A program made the position numbers and the translations under genes. Below, in pieces: positions 26,893-35,320 of a DNA stretch of 50,891 nt. The notes beneath the pieces are model-generated. The model saw only the letters and a program-made list of their open reading frames with translations. It had not been told where the DNA came from and did not search any database. Every line of letters starts with the position of its first letter. The first letter of the stretch is position 1. The stretch comes from Bacteroides sp. (GTDB taxonomy: Bacteria > Bacteroidota > Bacteroidia > Bacteroidales > Muribaculaceae), in assembly GCA_014801945.1 (NCBI GenBank), contig JAAVDF010000039.1, forward strand, positions 1 through 50,891, written 5' to 3'.

Positions 26893-29800
26893 TCATTCCG
26901 AAGCACCGACCAGACGGCGGGCGAGAGCCACAGCCGTGTTGGCGTTGTCGCTGTAACCGTCAGCACCGATCTCATCGGCAAAATGCTGGCTTACAGGCGC
27001 ACCACCGACCATCACTTTCACCTTGTCGCGCAGACCGGCGGCTTCGAGAGCTTCGATCACGTCCTTCATGTAGGTCATGGTTGTGGTGAGCAGCGCACTC
27101 ATGCAGAGAATATCGGCATCTGACTTACGCACCTCCTCAACAAAGGTCTCGGCAGGGACATCAATACCTATATTTATCACATCGAAGCCACAGCCTTCGA
27201 GCATGGAAGCGACAAGATTTTTACCTATGTCGTGGAGGTCACCCTTCACTGTACCGATGACTACCTTACCGAGCGTAGTGGCCGCACCTCCGGTAAGCAT
27301 CGGTTTGAGTAGTTCAAGCGCGGCCTTCATGGCACGTCCGGCCATCAGAAGCTGGGGCACAAACGCCTTGCCGTCCTGAAAACGTTGGCCGACCTCGGCC
27401 ATGGCACGTATCATCTGACCGTTGATTATCTCCTGCGGTGCTACTCCGCGATCGACAAAGCGGCGGGTAGCTTCAGCCGCATCAGCAGCCTTTCCGGCCA
27501 CAATAGCATCAAATACGCCATTGTCATCCACAATTTCCTCCTCGGCCGGTTTTACCAGAGGCGGACAGCAATCACATTCCACTCCGTGAATCTGCGGAAC
27601 AACTTTGCGGAACGGTGCACGGACTGCATCACCGTCCGAGCTTTCATCAGCCACAGGAGCGGTCTCCATTATTGCCGAACCGACTCCGGGACGGTGAGGC
27701 GACAGCCACAGGCCGCTGACAGGTTCGACAATCTGCGCAAGTTTCCGTATATGTGCATCGGTAGTGCCGCAGCAACCGCCGATGATATTGACAACATGTC
27801 CGTCGAGAAGAGGCCACACGGCTTTCTGAAACATTTCGGGCGAAAGCGAATAACTTCCGTCATCAGCAGGAAGGCCGGCATTGGGATAGGCCGAGATACA
27901 GTAATCAGTCTCAGCACCCAGATTGACAAGCAGCGGAGTAAGTTCACGGATGTCTGTGAAGCAGTTGATACCTACCGACAGTACCGGATAGTCCCCGACA
28001 CCGGCGATAAATTCCGCTATGGACTGTCCGAGCATATTGTGACCGTCAGGTGTCTTGACCGAGAAGCTGAGCATGATGGGGAGTTGCTTACCGGCCTTGA
28101 CCATTGCAGCAGTAGCCGCCTTGATTGCAGCCTCGGCATTCTTCACGTCAAAAATAGTCTCGATAAGCAGGATATCGACACCGCCCTCTATCAGAGCCGC
28201 TACCTGTTCCTCGTATGCTTCCATGAGGGTAGTGTAATTGAATGTACCCCACCCCGGCTGAAGACTTTCAGACGAGAGAGAACAAGTCTTGCTTGTCGGG
28301 CCGACCGAACCGGCCACGAAACGCGGTTTCGACGGATCTTTACGCGTATATTCATCGGCAAGCTCACGCGCTATGCGGCACGCGGCAAGATTGATTTCCT
28401 TGACAGAACCTTCAAGACGGAAATCGGTCATTGATATGCGCTGGGCATTAAAAGTGTCGGTGCTGATAATGTCAGCTCCGGCCTCAAGATACTTACGGTG
28501 GATCTCACGGACCACATCCGGACGCGTGATAGCGAGAAGATCGTTATTGCCACGCAGGGCTGTGTCATGATTCTTGAAACGGTCACCACGGAAATCCTCT
28601 TCTGAAAGACGGTAAGTCTGAATCATGGTTCCCATAGCACCGTCGAGCACGAGCACCCTGCGCTCAATAGCCTTGAAGAGTGGTGATTCGCGGTCGAGTG
28701 TCAACTTGACAGGCTCTGCTGCCGCAACGGCAGCCACAGCTTCACTCTCGACCTTTTCAATAATGCGTGCGACTTCCGCATCCGCATCAAATTCCTCGTC
28801 CTTAACATCGGCTGTCTTTATGGTGATCACATCACTCTCCTCACGAGGCTTCGCGGGACGGTAGCGGTACTCCTCGACGATCTTCATGGCCTGTTCGACC
28901 TCATCCTCATTATGGAAATCCATTTCGAGATGCACACCGTTTCCACCGATATTGTCGAGCAGCGGTTTTAGCTCGTCAAGAGTAACCCAGCAGGCCATTA
29001 TGCTCTTGCCACCGTCAAGTATGCGGCGGTAGAGATCATACCATTTCGGTGATCCACCCTGAGGCTCACCGACTCCGGGAGTCCACTGGATGGCATTGAG
29101 CTCCTCGATTTCGAGAAGCGCGGGAAGGTGATGGAGCGCACCGACTCCATCAAGGTGATAGAGGGTGTAGTCGATCTTCTGACACTGCTGACGGATGAAC
29201 GGCTGCACGAAACGGCGGTAGTCCTCCACGCTGATCATGGTTGAGATGTCGCTCTGGAGTTTCGACATCTTTCCGGGAGCCCATGAGGAGAAGTAGCAGA
29301 AAGCCATCTCATCACCCTCACGGATTATGTCGTAAAGTTCATCATAGACCTTGAAATATATATCATTGATCTGCTGCATCTGGCGTTCAAGCACTTCGGG
29401 CTGCATGACGGTGTCGAGAAGCACCTTGTCAGTACCCTTAATGGCCGCAAGCACATCAAGACCCTCCATGAGGTCGGGCATACCGACATAGTAATGTCCC
29501 TGCGCCTTGGCCTTGCATGCCCTCAGCAGCTCCTTGTGGAGAAGCCAGTTGGGATGATTCTCATCAAACTTGATTTCATCCGTGTAATTCGGATCGGGGT
29601 GAATCCATATCGTATCCGGCCCACCCTCAAACACACCGCCGAGTATGGCAGCGAGCGAGCCCGGACCAAGCTGGGTGTTCGCAACCGGGAGCATGTCAGC
29701 TTTCAACGAACTGTGAGCCACGTACCAGTCCAGATAGTCAGCTCGCCACTTAGGATCGAACCACTTCTGATTAAGATCAACAGGTGCAGCCGGAGCCGGG

Positions 29801-29931
29801 ATATCGGCGTGAGGTTTCACTCCGTCCTGAAAGTGTTCCCACATATTGAGGACGATACCTTTGTGGTTCCACCAATCCATGTAGTGACGTTTGGTCTCTT
29901 CAAGATTTTCCTTCCAAGTATTCATTTTCAT
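26893..29931 (-). CDS. Fusion: UroD-type methyltransferase + homocysteine methyltransferase (MetH module 1) + corrinoid-binding domain (MetH module 3)
   Basis: A 1012-aa cytoplasmic protein. The frame is open from 29985, but the GH31 gene ends at 29939, so ATG 29931 (or 29925) is chosen. Residues about 5-360 form a uroporphyrinogen-decarboxylase-type barrel of the 'trimethylamine corrinoid protein 2' kind; the usual zinc H-x-C is H-L-D (259-261). An acidic/Ala-rich linker (365-415) follows. Residues 425-735 are a MetH homocysteine domain: LDGAMGTMIQ (429-438), zinc Cys657 in GINC, Cys720/721 in GGCCGT. A linker has ECDCCPP (785-791). The cobalamin cap (about 805-880) and Rossmann domain follow with D898-x-H900-xx-G903 (DLHDIG), His900 being the cobalt ligand. 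The folate-binding and activation modules of MetH are missing. Predicted to pass a methyl group from an unknown donor through cobalamin to homocysteine. Confidence 0.88.
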   Translation of the reverse strand: MKMNTWKENLEETKRHYMDWWNHKGIVLNMWEHFQDGVKPHADIPAPAAPVDLNQKWFDPKWRADYLDWYVAHSSLKADMLPVANTQLGPGSLAAILGGVFEGGPDTIWIHPDPNYTDEIKFDENHPNWLLHKELLRACKAKAQGHYYVGMPDLMEGLDVLAAIKGTDKVLLDTVMQPEVLERQMQQINDIYFKVYDELYDIIREGDEMAFCYFSSWAPGKMSKLQSDISTMISVEDYRRFVQPFIRQQCQKIDYTLYHLDGVGALHHLPALLEIEELNAIQWTPGVGEPQGGSPKWYDLYRRILDGGKSIMACWVTLDELKPLLDNIGGNGVHLEMDFHNEDEVEQAMKIVEEYRYRPAKPREESDVITIKTADVKDEEFDADAEVARIIEKVESEAVAAVAAAEPVKLTLDRESPLFKAIERRVLVLDGAMGTMIQTYRLSEEDFRGDRFKNHDTALRGNNDLLAITRPDVVREIHRKYLEAGADIISTDTFNAQRISMTDFRLEGSVKEINLAACRIARELADEYTRKDPSKPRFVAGSVGPTSKTCSLSSESLQPGWGTFNYTTLMEAYEEQVAALIEGGVDILLIETIFDVKNAEAAIKAATAAMVKAGKQLPIMLSFSVKTPDGHNMLGQSIAEFIAGVGDYPVLSVGINCFTDIRELTPLLVNLGAETDYCISAYPNAGLPADDGSYSLSPEMFQKAVWPLLDGHVVNIIGGCCGTTDAHIRKLAQIVEPVSGLWLSPHRPGVGSAIMETAPVADESSDGDAVRAPFRKVVPQIHGVECDCCPPLVKPAEEEIVDDNGVFDAIVAGKAADAAEATRRFVDRGVAPQEIINGQMIRAMAEVGQRFQDGKAFVPQLLMAGRAMKAALELLKPMLTGGAATTLGKVVIGTVKGDLHDIGKNLVASMLEGCGFDVINIGIDVPAETFVEEVRKSDADILCMSALLTTTMTYMKDVIEALEAAGLRDKVKVMVGGAPVSQHFADEIGADGYSDNANTAVALARRLVGASE

Positions 29932-29938
29932 GGGAAAA

Positions 29939-32203
29939 TTAGTCGTTAAACAATTTTTCGTTCCAGATGCCTTTGAAATCGTCATCGACCGTTATCGTAA
30001 CTGTCTTGGAAAGATCCATCTGGTCTGTGCAGTCAACCGCTTCGGGGTAGAACGGGATTTGTGCGCCGTATTTCACATAGACAGGCATATCCTCAAGGGG
30101 CACTTCAACATCTTTGAGCCAGCGCGCACCGTCAAGCACCTCTCCGGTAAAGAAGTTGACCCACTTCCCTTCGGGGAGATAGATGTCACGGCGGTTCTCA
30201 GAGTTCATTACAGGACATACGAGGAAGTTTTCGCCGAAATAATACTGATCATCAATATGAAGCACAGTCTTATCCGCCGGATTCTGGAAGACCATAGCCT
30301 GAACGAGTGTCGATCCGCTGACAGTGGCCCGCTCGCTCTCGGCATATATATAAGGTATGAGGGCATAGCGGAGTTTCCACCATTTCTTGACGATCGTAGC
30401 GATCGCAGGATAATGCCACGGCTCACGCTTACCTGTGCCGTGATAACGGATATGAGATGAGAATACTCCGAACTGCGTCCAGCGTACATAGACATCGTCG
30501 CGCACGACTGAATTCATGAAGTTGGGCAACGTGTGGAAACCCGGCACGTCGTGACTCCAGAACGCGAAACCTGAAAGGCCGAAATGCAGACCGCCTTTCA
30601 GCGAACCGGCCATGCCATCCCACGAGCTGCATGAGTCACCACCCCAATGCAAGGGGTAACGCTGACATCCGGCCCATGCCGCACGTGCCCATACGATACC
30701 GTCGCCGGTCACGTCCTTGGTAATCTCGTAGGCGGCTTTCTGGTAGAGTAGCGCATAGAGATTGTTGAGGAGTTCCGGTTTCATGCCCTTGTAGAGCGCA
30801 TCCATGTGAATATTTTCACCGAAATCGGTCTTGATGCACACAACTCCCATGTCAAGCAGATCCTTCAGAAGACCCTTGTACCACTCGGTGGCGGCAGGAT
30901 AGGTGAAGTCGATAGTTCCGGCATAGTCAAGAGCCGAGAAGTTTGAGCCTTCCGAAGCCTGTTCCTTGGTCAGAGGTGCTATGTACTCGTTCTCACGAGC
31001 CTCATCAATCTGCTCGGCATCCTTCGCCACATACGGAAGCTGCCAGAGCGACACACGGAAACCTTTATCCTTCAATCCCCGGATGAAACCTTCGGGATCG
31101 GGGAAACGCTCAGGATTGAATTTCCATTCGCAGAGCCAGTCGGTGCGGAACCATCCGGTGTCGAGATGAATGACGTCACAAGGATAGTGCTCATCGCGCA
31201 GGCGGTCACAGATTCCATTGACCTCATCGGCACTGAAGTATGTCATACGGCTCATCCATACACCGAAACTCCACAGAGGAGGCATGGTCGGGTAGCCGGT
31301 CAGATCGCGGTAGCCACGAATGATCTCCTCGACAGTGTCACCACCGATAACAAACGCATCGACCAGAGCCTGATCGCTCATGAACTGTACGGAACGGGTG
31401 GAGTGGCCGGCAAGCGAGAGTTTGCAGTGTGAGGTAGTGTGATAGAATGTACCGTACATGCGGCTCGACACATAAAACGGAATGTTCTTATAGGTGCGGC
31501 AGTTATTGACACCCTGTCCGTCCTGATTTTTAAGGAAGAAGGTGCGTCCGCTCAGGTCCATTTTCGCAAAACGTTCGCCCGTACCGCCGAAACATTCGTC
31601 CGGCTTGCATTCGAACGACAGTGTGGCGCGCTCCTTCTCACCGTCAAGCTTACAGTAAGCCACCGGCAGAGCATCGTAACGGGGAGGTGAAAAATGGTCG
31701 TAGGCTGCAAGACGGATCTCGCGCTTGCCGTCGGGGAAAAGACGGAGGTCAAGTGTCTCCTGCGGATCAGGCAGAAGGTCGCTCCAGCGATCCAAGAGCG
31801 GTTCGCGGAGGTTGATGACAGCACGACGCACACCGTCGGCCTCAGTCGAGATGATCCACTCGCCGTCAGCAAATTCTGCCTTGAGCGGCATTTTGCCCAC
31901 TCGGTCGCTGAGCATGAGCATTTCCGACTCATCGGTCATTGAGAGTTCGCCGAAGCCCATGAAAATGCGGGTGATCTTAGGTCCGTACTGACGGAGAATG
32001 AGAGTATGGTTTTCACGAGGAGCCGATTCATCTGCCGCCATATCGTTGGCAAGCATCTGCTTCTGGAAAGGTACCGTTATGTGAATATCGCCATCCACAC
32101 ACTCGACAGCCGTCGGTGAACAGGCTTTCCACAGCGACTCGTCGCGCTTCAAGTCTATATCGAAATCAAGAAAATCGAATAAATGATAATTTGTTGGTTT
32201 CAT
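29939..32203 (-). CDS. GH31 alpha-glycosidase, probably cytoplasmic alpha-xylosidase-like
   Basis: A 754-aa retaining alpha-glycosidase. Beta-sandwich N-terminus (about 1-290), catalytic barrel (300-620) and C-terminal beta domains. Nucleophile Asp460 in CIKTDFGENI and probable acid/base Asp523 in HWGGDSCSSW. The KTDFGE form is the one seen in YicI-type alpha-xylosidases. No signal peptide is present, so it acts on an imported oligosaccharide. It ends 8 bp before the methyltransferase fusion and is preceded by a secreted beta-helix protein, all on one strand. An alpha-glucosidase or alpha-galactosidase specificity cannot be excluded. Confidence 0.9.
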   Translation of the reverse strand: MKPTNYHLFDFLDFDIDLKRDESLWKACSPTAVECVDGDIHITVPFQKQMLANDMAADESAPRENHTLILRQYGPKITRIFMGFGELSMTDESEMLMLSDRVGKMPLKAEFADGEWIISTEADGVRRAVINLREPLLDRWSDLLPDPQETLDLRLFPDGKREIRLAAYDHFSPPRYDALPVAYCKLDGEKERATLSFECKPDECFGGTGERFAKMDLSGRTFFLKNQDGQGVNNCRTYKNIPFYVSSRMYGTFYHTTSHCKLSLAGHSTRSVQFMSDQALVDAFVIGGDTVEEIIRGYRDLTGYPTMPPLWSFGVWMSRMTYFSADEVNGICDRLRDEHYPCDVIHLDTGWFRTDWLCEWKFNPERFPDPEGFIRGLKDKGFRVSLWQLPYVAKDAEQIDEARENEYIAPLTKEQASEGSNFSALDYAGTIDFTYPAATEWYKGLLKDLLDMGVVCIKTDFGENIHMDALYKGMKPELLNNLYALLYQKAAYEITKDVTGDGIVWARAAWAGCQRYPLHWGGDSCSSWDGMAGSLKGGLHFGLSGFAFWSHDVPGFHTLPNFMNSVVRDDVYVRWTQFGVFSSHIRYHGTGKREPWHYPAIATIVKKWWKLRYALIPYIYAESERATVSGSTLVQAMVFQNPADKTVLHIDDQYYFGENFLVCPVMNSENRRDIYLPEGKWVNFFTGEVLDGARWLKDVEVPLEDMPVYVKYGAQIPFYPEAVDCTDQMDLSKTVTITVDDDFKGIWNEKLFND

Positions 32204-32275
32204 CTGTGATGATTATCGTTGTTTACTTATTTATTTCATGAAATGTCGAGGAGAAGATATGATGATGGAAAATGA

Positions 32276-34108
32276 TTATTTCTTAGGGAGATTGAGATTC
32301 AGTTTCACATCCGGGCCGTTGTCACCGACGATGAGCTTCGGACCGGGACGGTTATAGCCGAATTCGGGATCGGGACACTGGTTGCCGGTGACGGTATAAC
32401 CATCCGTAGCCTCATCGAAATAGATGTAGAACGCACGGTTGTTGGTGGCATAAGGTGCATCGATCAGATTGTCGATACGGTTACCTGTGATCACTGATCC
32501 GGGCTGATTGGAAAGCGTATAGATACCGCCCGCGTCATAGAGCTGTCCGGCAAAGTGATGGACATGGTTACCCGTGATACGGTTGTTGCACATACCGCTT
32601 TCAAGAGGAGTCCACCCCCACCCTACACATATACCTGAGTAATTGAGATCCGAGACCTCGTTATCGGCAATCTCCACGTCGCGCACGTAGCCTGCACCGA
32701 TACCCACGCAACCCCAGTCCTCGTTGGTGGCATTGCGGATCACATTGGATTTCACCGTGATGTCACGGCATATATCGCTACCGACAGCGGGAATATAAGG
32801 AACATGAGTCTCAAAACCGCCGTCGGGGAAAGTGCCCATCTGAATGGCCGTGCCGCCTATGTCCTCAAAAAGACATCCTTCAACTTTTGAATTGCTCACG
32901 GCAGTAATATAGTCAAGCCCTGTGGCTCCCAAATGACGGAAGTTGCAGTCAGTGAAATCTATCCCGTCGGCATGGCACACGGTCACGGCTGCTTCCGGAC
33001 GCGCTATCCATGCCTGATTTTCAAGTTCGGCTTTCTCAGGCAGGCCGGGGATCTGTAGTTTATAGGCATCAAGCAGACGGAAACCACCCTGAAGGGTGAC
33101 ATGTCCCTCACGCGACGGCCGAAGCCATGAGGCATGTTCAAACCCAACGTTCTCAAAACGGATGTTGCTAACCGGTCGTTCGCGGCTACCATCGACAGTG
33201 ACAAGTGTCTCAAGGAGTGGTATCACCACCTCGCGGTCATTCATGTCGGTTTCCGATTCGGGATAATAGTAGATACGGCCCGAAGGATAATCCTGATACC
33301 ATTCTCCCGGCTCATCGAGGAGTTCAAGCGCATTGGCAAAGAAGTATGACGAGTTGCCGCGCTCACCGTCAATCACCGGCTGCGGCCACGGATGATCAAA
33401 CTCAAGTTTGCTTTCGGGATCATGGAACGAAACGATCACATTACCCTTGCCGTCCTCACGGATATCCTTCACGCGGAGTATGGCTATAGCCCAACGCTGA
33501 TGAACGAACATTTCGAGTTGACCGGCTTTCGAAAGATCTGTTTTGGGATCTGGTACGGTGATCGTGCGGTCCGAAGTATTGAAATCGACCATGCGCTCCA
33601 TCACTCCCGGAGCGAATTGCGAGGCTCGTTGAGCTTTCGCACCATCCACATAGAGCTGACGAGTCTCCACCAAACGGTTGCCATCGAGGGGAGCATCCGC
33701 CACCCATATCTTGTCGCGCAGTTCGGGTGAGATTCGCGGGTCATCGCAACCACGTGTCCAGCCTTTGACCTCGACACCTCCGCTGATGACAGCATCCGTC
33801 CCTTCGGGCGCACATATAATTGTAGCCGACGTTTCCGTACCGCTGTCCTCCGGGCGCAGGAAAAGAGGCGAAGTCTGCCTGTAGATTCCGCCGTCGAGGA
33901 TAATGCGTATATCCTCCGAAGCTTCCGGAGCTTTCAACCTGCGCCATTCGCGGGCACGCTTCAAAGCTTCTCCGACCGTCTGCAACGGATGCCCGATACT
34001 GCCGTCGGCCTTGTCATTGCCTCCGGTAGCCGATACATATATGTTTCCTGAATTTGAAGTGATGCCCGATGCAATTATCATGGCGGCAAGCACTGCTACA
34101 ACTCTCAT
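32276..34108 (-). CDS. Secreted right-handed beta-helix protein, GH141-like (candidate alpha-L-fucosidase)
   Basis: 610 aa. Signal peptide (about 1-20), then a parallel beta-helix: NIYVSATGGNDKADGSIGHP at the start, beta-sandwich insertion with VISGGVEVKGWTRG, and repeated helix rungs with Asn/Gly turns (e.g. FTDCNFRHLGATGLDY, VKSNVIRNATNEDWG, ITGNHVHHFAGQLYDAGGIY). This architecture matches GH141 (alpha-L-fucosidase/xylanase) and related polysaccharide-acting helices; the family assignment is by pattern and not certain. First gene of the leftward operon. A fucosidase role would fit the fucose genes on the facing operon. Confidence 0.72.
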   Translation of the reverse strand: MRVVAVLAAMIIASGITSNSGNIYVSATGGNDKADGSIGHPLQTVGEALKRAREWRRLKAPEASEDIRIILDGGIYRQTSPLFLRPEDSGTETSATIICAPEGTDAVISGGVEVKGWTRGCDDPRISPELRDKIWVADAPLDGNRLVETRQLYVDGAKAQRASQFAPGVMERMVDFNTSDRTITVPDPKTDLSKAGQLEMFVHQRWAIAILRVKDIREDGKGNVIVSFHDPESKLEFDHPWPQPVIDGERGNSSYFFANALELLDEPGEWYQDYPSGRIYYYPESETDMNDREVVIPLLETLVTVDGSRERPVSNIRFENVGFEHASWLRPSREGHVTLQGGFRLLDAYKLQIPGLPEKAELENQAWIARPEAAVTVCHADGIDFTDCNFRHLGATGLDYITAVSNSKVEGCLFEDIGGTAIQMGTFPDGGFETHVPYIPAVGSDICRDITVKSNVIRNATNEDWGCVGIGAGYVRDVEIADNEVSDLNYSGICVGWGWTPLESGMCNNRITGNHVHHFAGQLYDAGGIYTLSNQPGSVITGNRIDNLIDAPYATNNRAFYIYFDEATDGYTVTGNQCPDPEFGYNRPGPKLIVGDNGPDVKLNLNLPKK

Positions 34109-34173
34109 GGTATCTACTTATGGTGAAAAAATGTATTTTTAATCCTCTTAATCATGTTAATCATGCAGAAAAA

Positions 34174-34184
34174 CAGTGTCACTG
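34174..34184. promoter_or_regulatory. Candidate operator palindrome and tandem repeat
   Basis: CAGTG-T-CACTG at 34174-34184 lies about 10 bases inside the predicted leftward transcript. A perfect 9-bp tandem repeat TTAATCATG lies at 34148-34165. Either could be a regulator site. No regulator gene is present nearby. Confidence 0.3.
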
Positions 34185-34200
34185 CACTCATAATGTATAG

Positions 34201-34208
34201 CAAAAGTA
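34201..34208 (-). promoter_or_regulatory. -7 element of the leftward GH141-like/GH31/corrinoid operon
   Basis: TACTTTTG on the minus strand (34208-34201) matches TAnnTTTG. No exact -33 TTTG at 19-20 bases. Start near 34194, leader about 85 nt. No B12-riboswitch-sized leader is present. Confidence 0.6.
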
Positions 34209-34261
34209 CAAATTCTCACTGAAAATGGAAAATATTTATATAGAATTAAGCTGAAAAGGAG

Positions 34262-34269
34262 TATCTTTG
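34262..34269 (+). promoter_or_regulatory. -7 element of the rightward methyltransferase/fucose operon
   Basis: TATCTTTG matches TAnnTTTG; a weak TTTA sits at 34235-34238. Start near 34276, leader about 40 nt. It is 53 bp from the opposing -7 element. Confidence 0.6.
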
Positions 34270-34315
34270 CATTCAAGTTTTACGATTTTACAATCACTTC
34301 ATATTGTAACTAACC

Positions 34316-35320
34316 ATGAAAATTAATATGACCCGGTGGATGCGTGACATAATTGCACGCAAAGATGTGACGGCCATCCCTGTAATGACCCATCCGGGAA
34401 TAGAGATAATCGGTGAGACTGTCCTCAAAGCTGTGAGCGACGGTGATATCCACCACAAAGCCATTATGGCTCTTGCCGAAAAATATCCGACGGCCGCTGC
34501 AACCGTCATCATGGATCTCACTGTCGAGGCTGAGGCTTTCGGAGCTGAGATCTCATTTCCGGAGAATGAAGTGCCTGCAGTGATCGGTCATCTGCTCAAC
34601 ACGCCTGATGACATAGACCGTCTGGAAGTTCCCTCGCTCAAAGCCGGTCGCGTCCCTCAATATCTCAAGGCAAACCTTCTCGCCGCACGATCCATCACTG
34701 ACCGTCCGGTGCTCGGAGGCTGTATCGGTCCATTCTCGCTTGCCGGTCGTCTCTACGACATGTCGGAGATCATGATCCTCATCTATCAGGATCCCGAAGC
34801 GGCTCACAAGCTACTCGAAAAATGCACGGAATACATCCTCCGTTACTGCAAGGCTCTGAAAGAGACAGGTGTCAACGGCGTGGTCATGGCTGAACCGGCC
34901 GCAGGACTCATGTCCGACGAGGATTGCCGCCGTTTCTCTTCCGATTATGTGAAGAGAATTGTAGATGCCGTTCAGGATGACTATTTCACCGTCGTGCTCC
35001 ACAACTGCGGCAACACCGGTCACTGCACCGGAGCTATGGCTGCTACAGGATCGGCTGCATACCACTTCGGAAATAAGTGTGACATGGCCGAGGTGATACG
35101 CGACATACCTGCTGACGCTCTCGCAATGGGCAATCTCGATCCGGTGTCAGTGTTCAAGGACGCTACACCCGATCAGATGAAGGAAGCCACACGCGATCTG
35201 CTCGAACGCATGAGCGGTCATCCCAACTTCGTTCTTTCAAGCGGTTGCGACACTCCGCCCCACACTCCGGCTGCCAACATCGACGCATTCTTTGAAACAC
35301 TCAAGGAGTTCAACGGATGA
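34316..35320 (+). CDS. MtaA/CmuA-family zinc methyltransferase (UroD fold)
   Basis: A 334-aa cobamide methyltransferase of the uroporphyrinogen-decarboxylase superfamily. Unlike the UroD part of the fusion, it keeps the zinc triad: His229-x-Cys231 in VLHNCGNT and Cys311 in SSGCDTPPHTP. Characterised relatives (MtaA, MtbA, CmuA) move methyl groups between corrinoid proteins and thiols or take them from a substrate. Genuine HemE is excluded by these ligands. The stop overlaps the next start by 4 bp (ATGA), coupling it to the reactivation protein. With the facing fusion gene it probably serves the same corrinoid domain. Confidence 0.87.
   Translation: MKINMTRWMRDIIARKDVTAIPVMTHPGIEIIGETVLKAVSDGDIHHKAIMALAEKYPTAAATVIMDLTVEAEAFGAEISFPENEVPAVIGHLLNTPDDIDRLEVPSLKAGRVPQYLKANLLAARSITDRPVLGGCIGPFSLAGRLYDMSEIMILIYQDPEAAHKLLEKCTEYILRYCKALKETGVNGVVMAEPAAGLMSDEDCRRFSSDYVKRIVDAVQDDYFTVVLHNCGNTGHCTGAMAATGSAAYHFGNKCDMAEVIRDIPADALAMGNLDPVSVFKDATPDQMKEATRDLLERMSGHPNFVLSSGCDTPPHTPAANIDAFFETLKEFNG

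Noticed and set aside
27385-28434. 349-aa plus-strand frame
   Set aside because: Antisense to the MetH-like fusion; the minus-strand domains are unmistakable.
34109-34315. Cobalamin riboswitch ahead of the corrinoid operon
   Set aside because: The leaders are only about 40-85 nt, too short, and no conserved B12-box was seen.
34316-35320. hemE (uroporphyrinogen decarboxylase)
   Set aside because: The His229/Cys231/Cys311 zinc ligands and the operon context mark it as a methyltransferase of the same superfamily.
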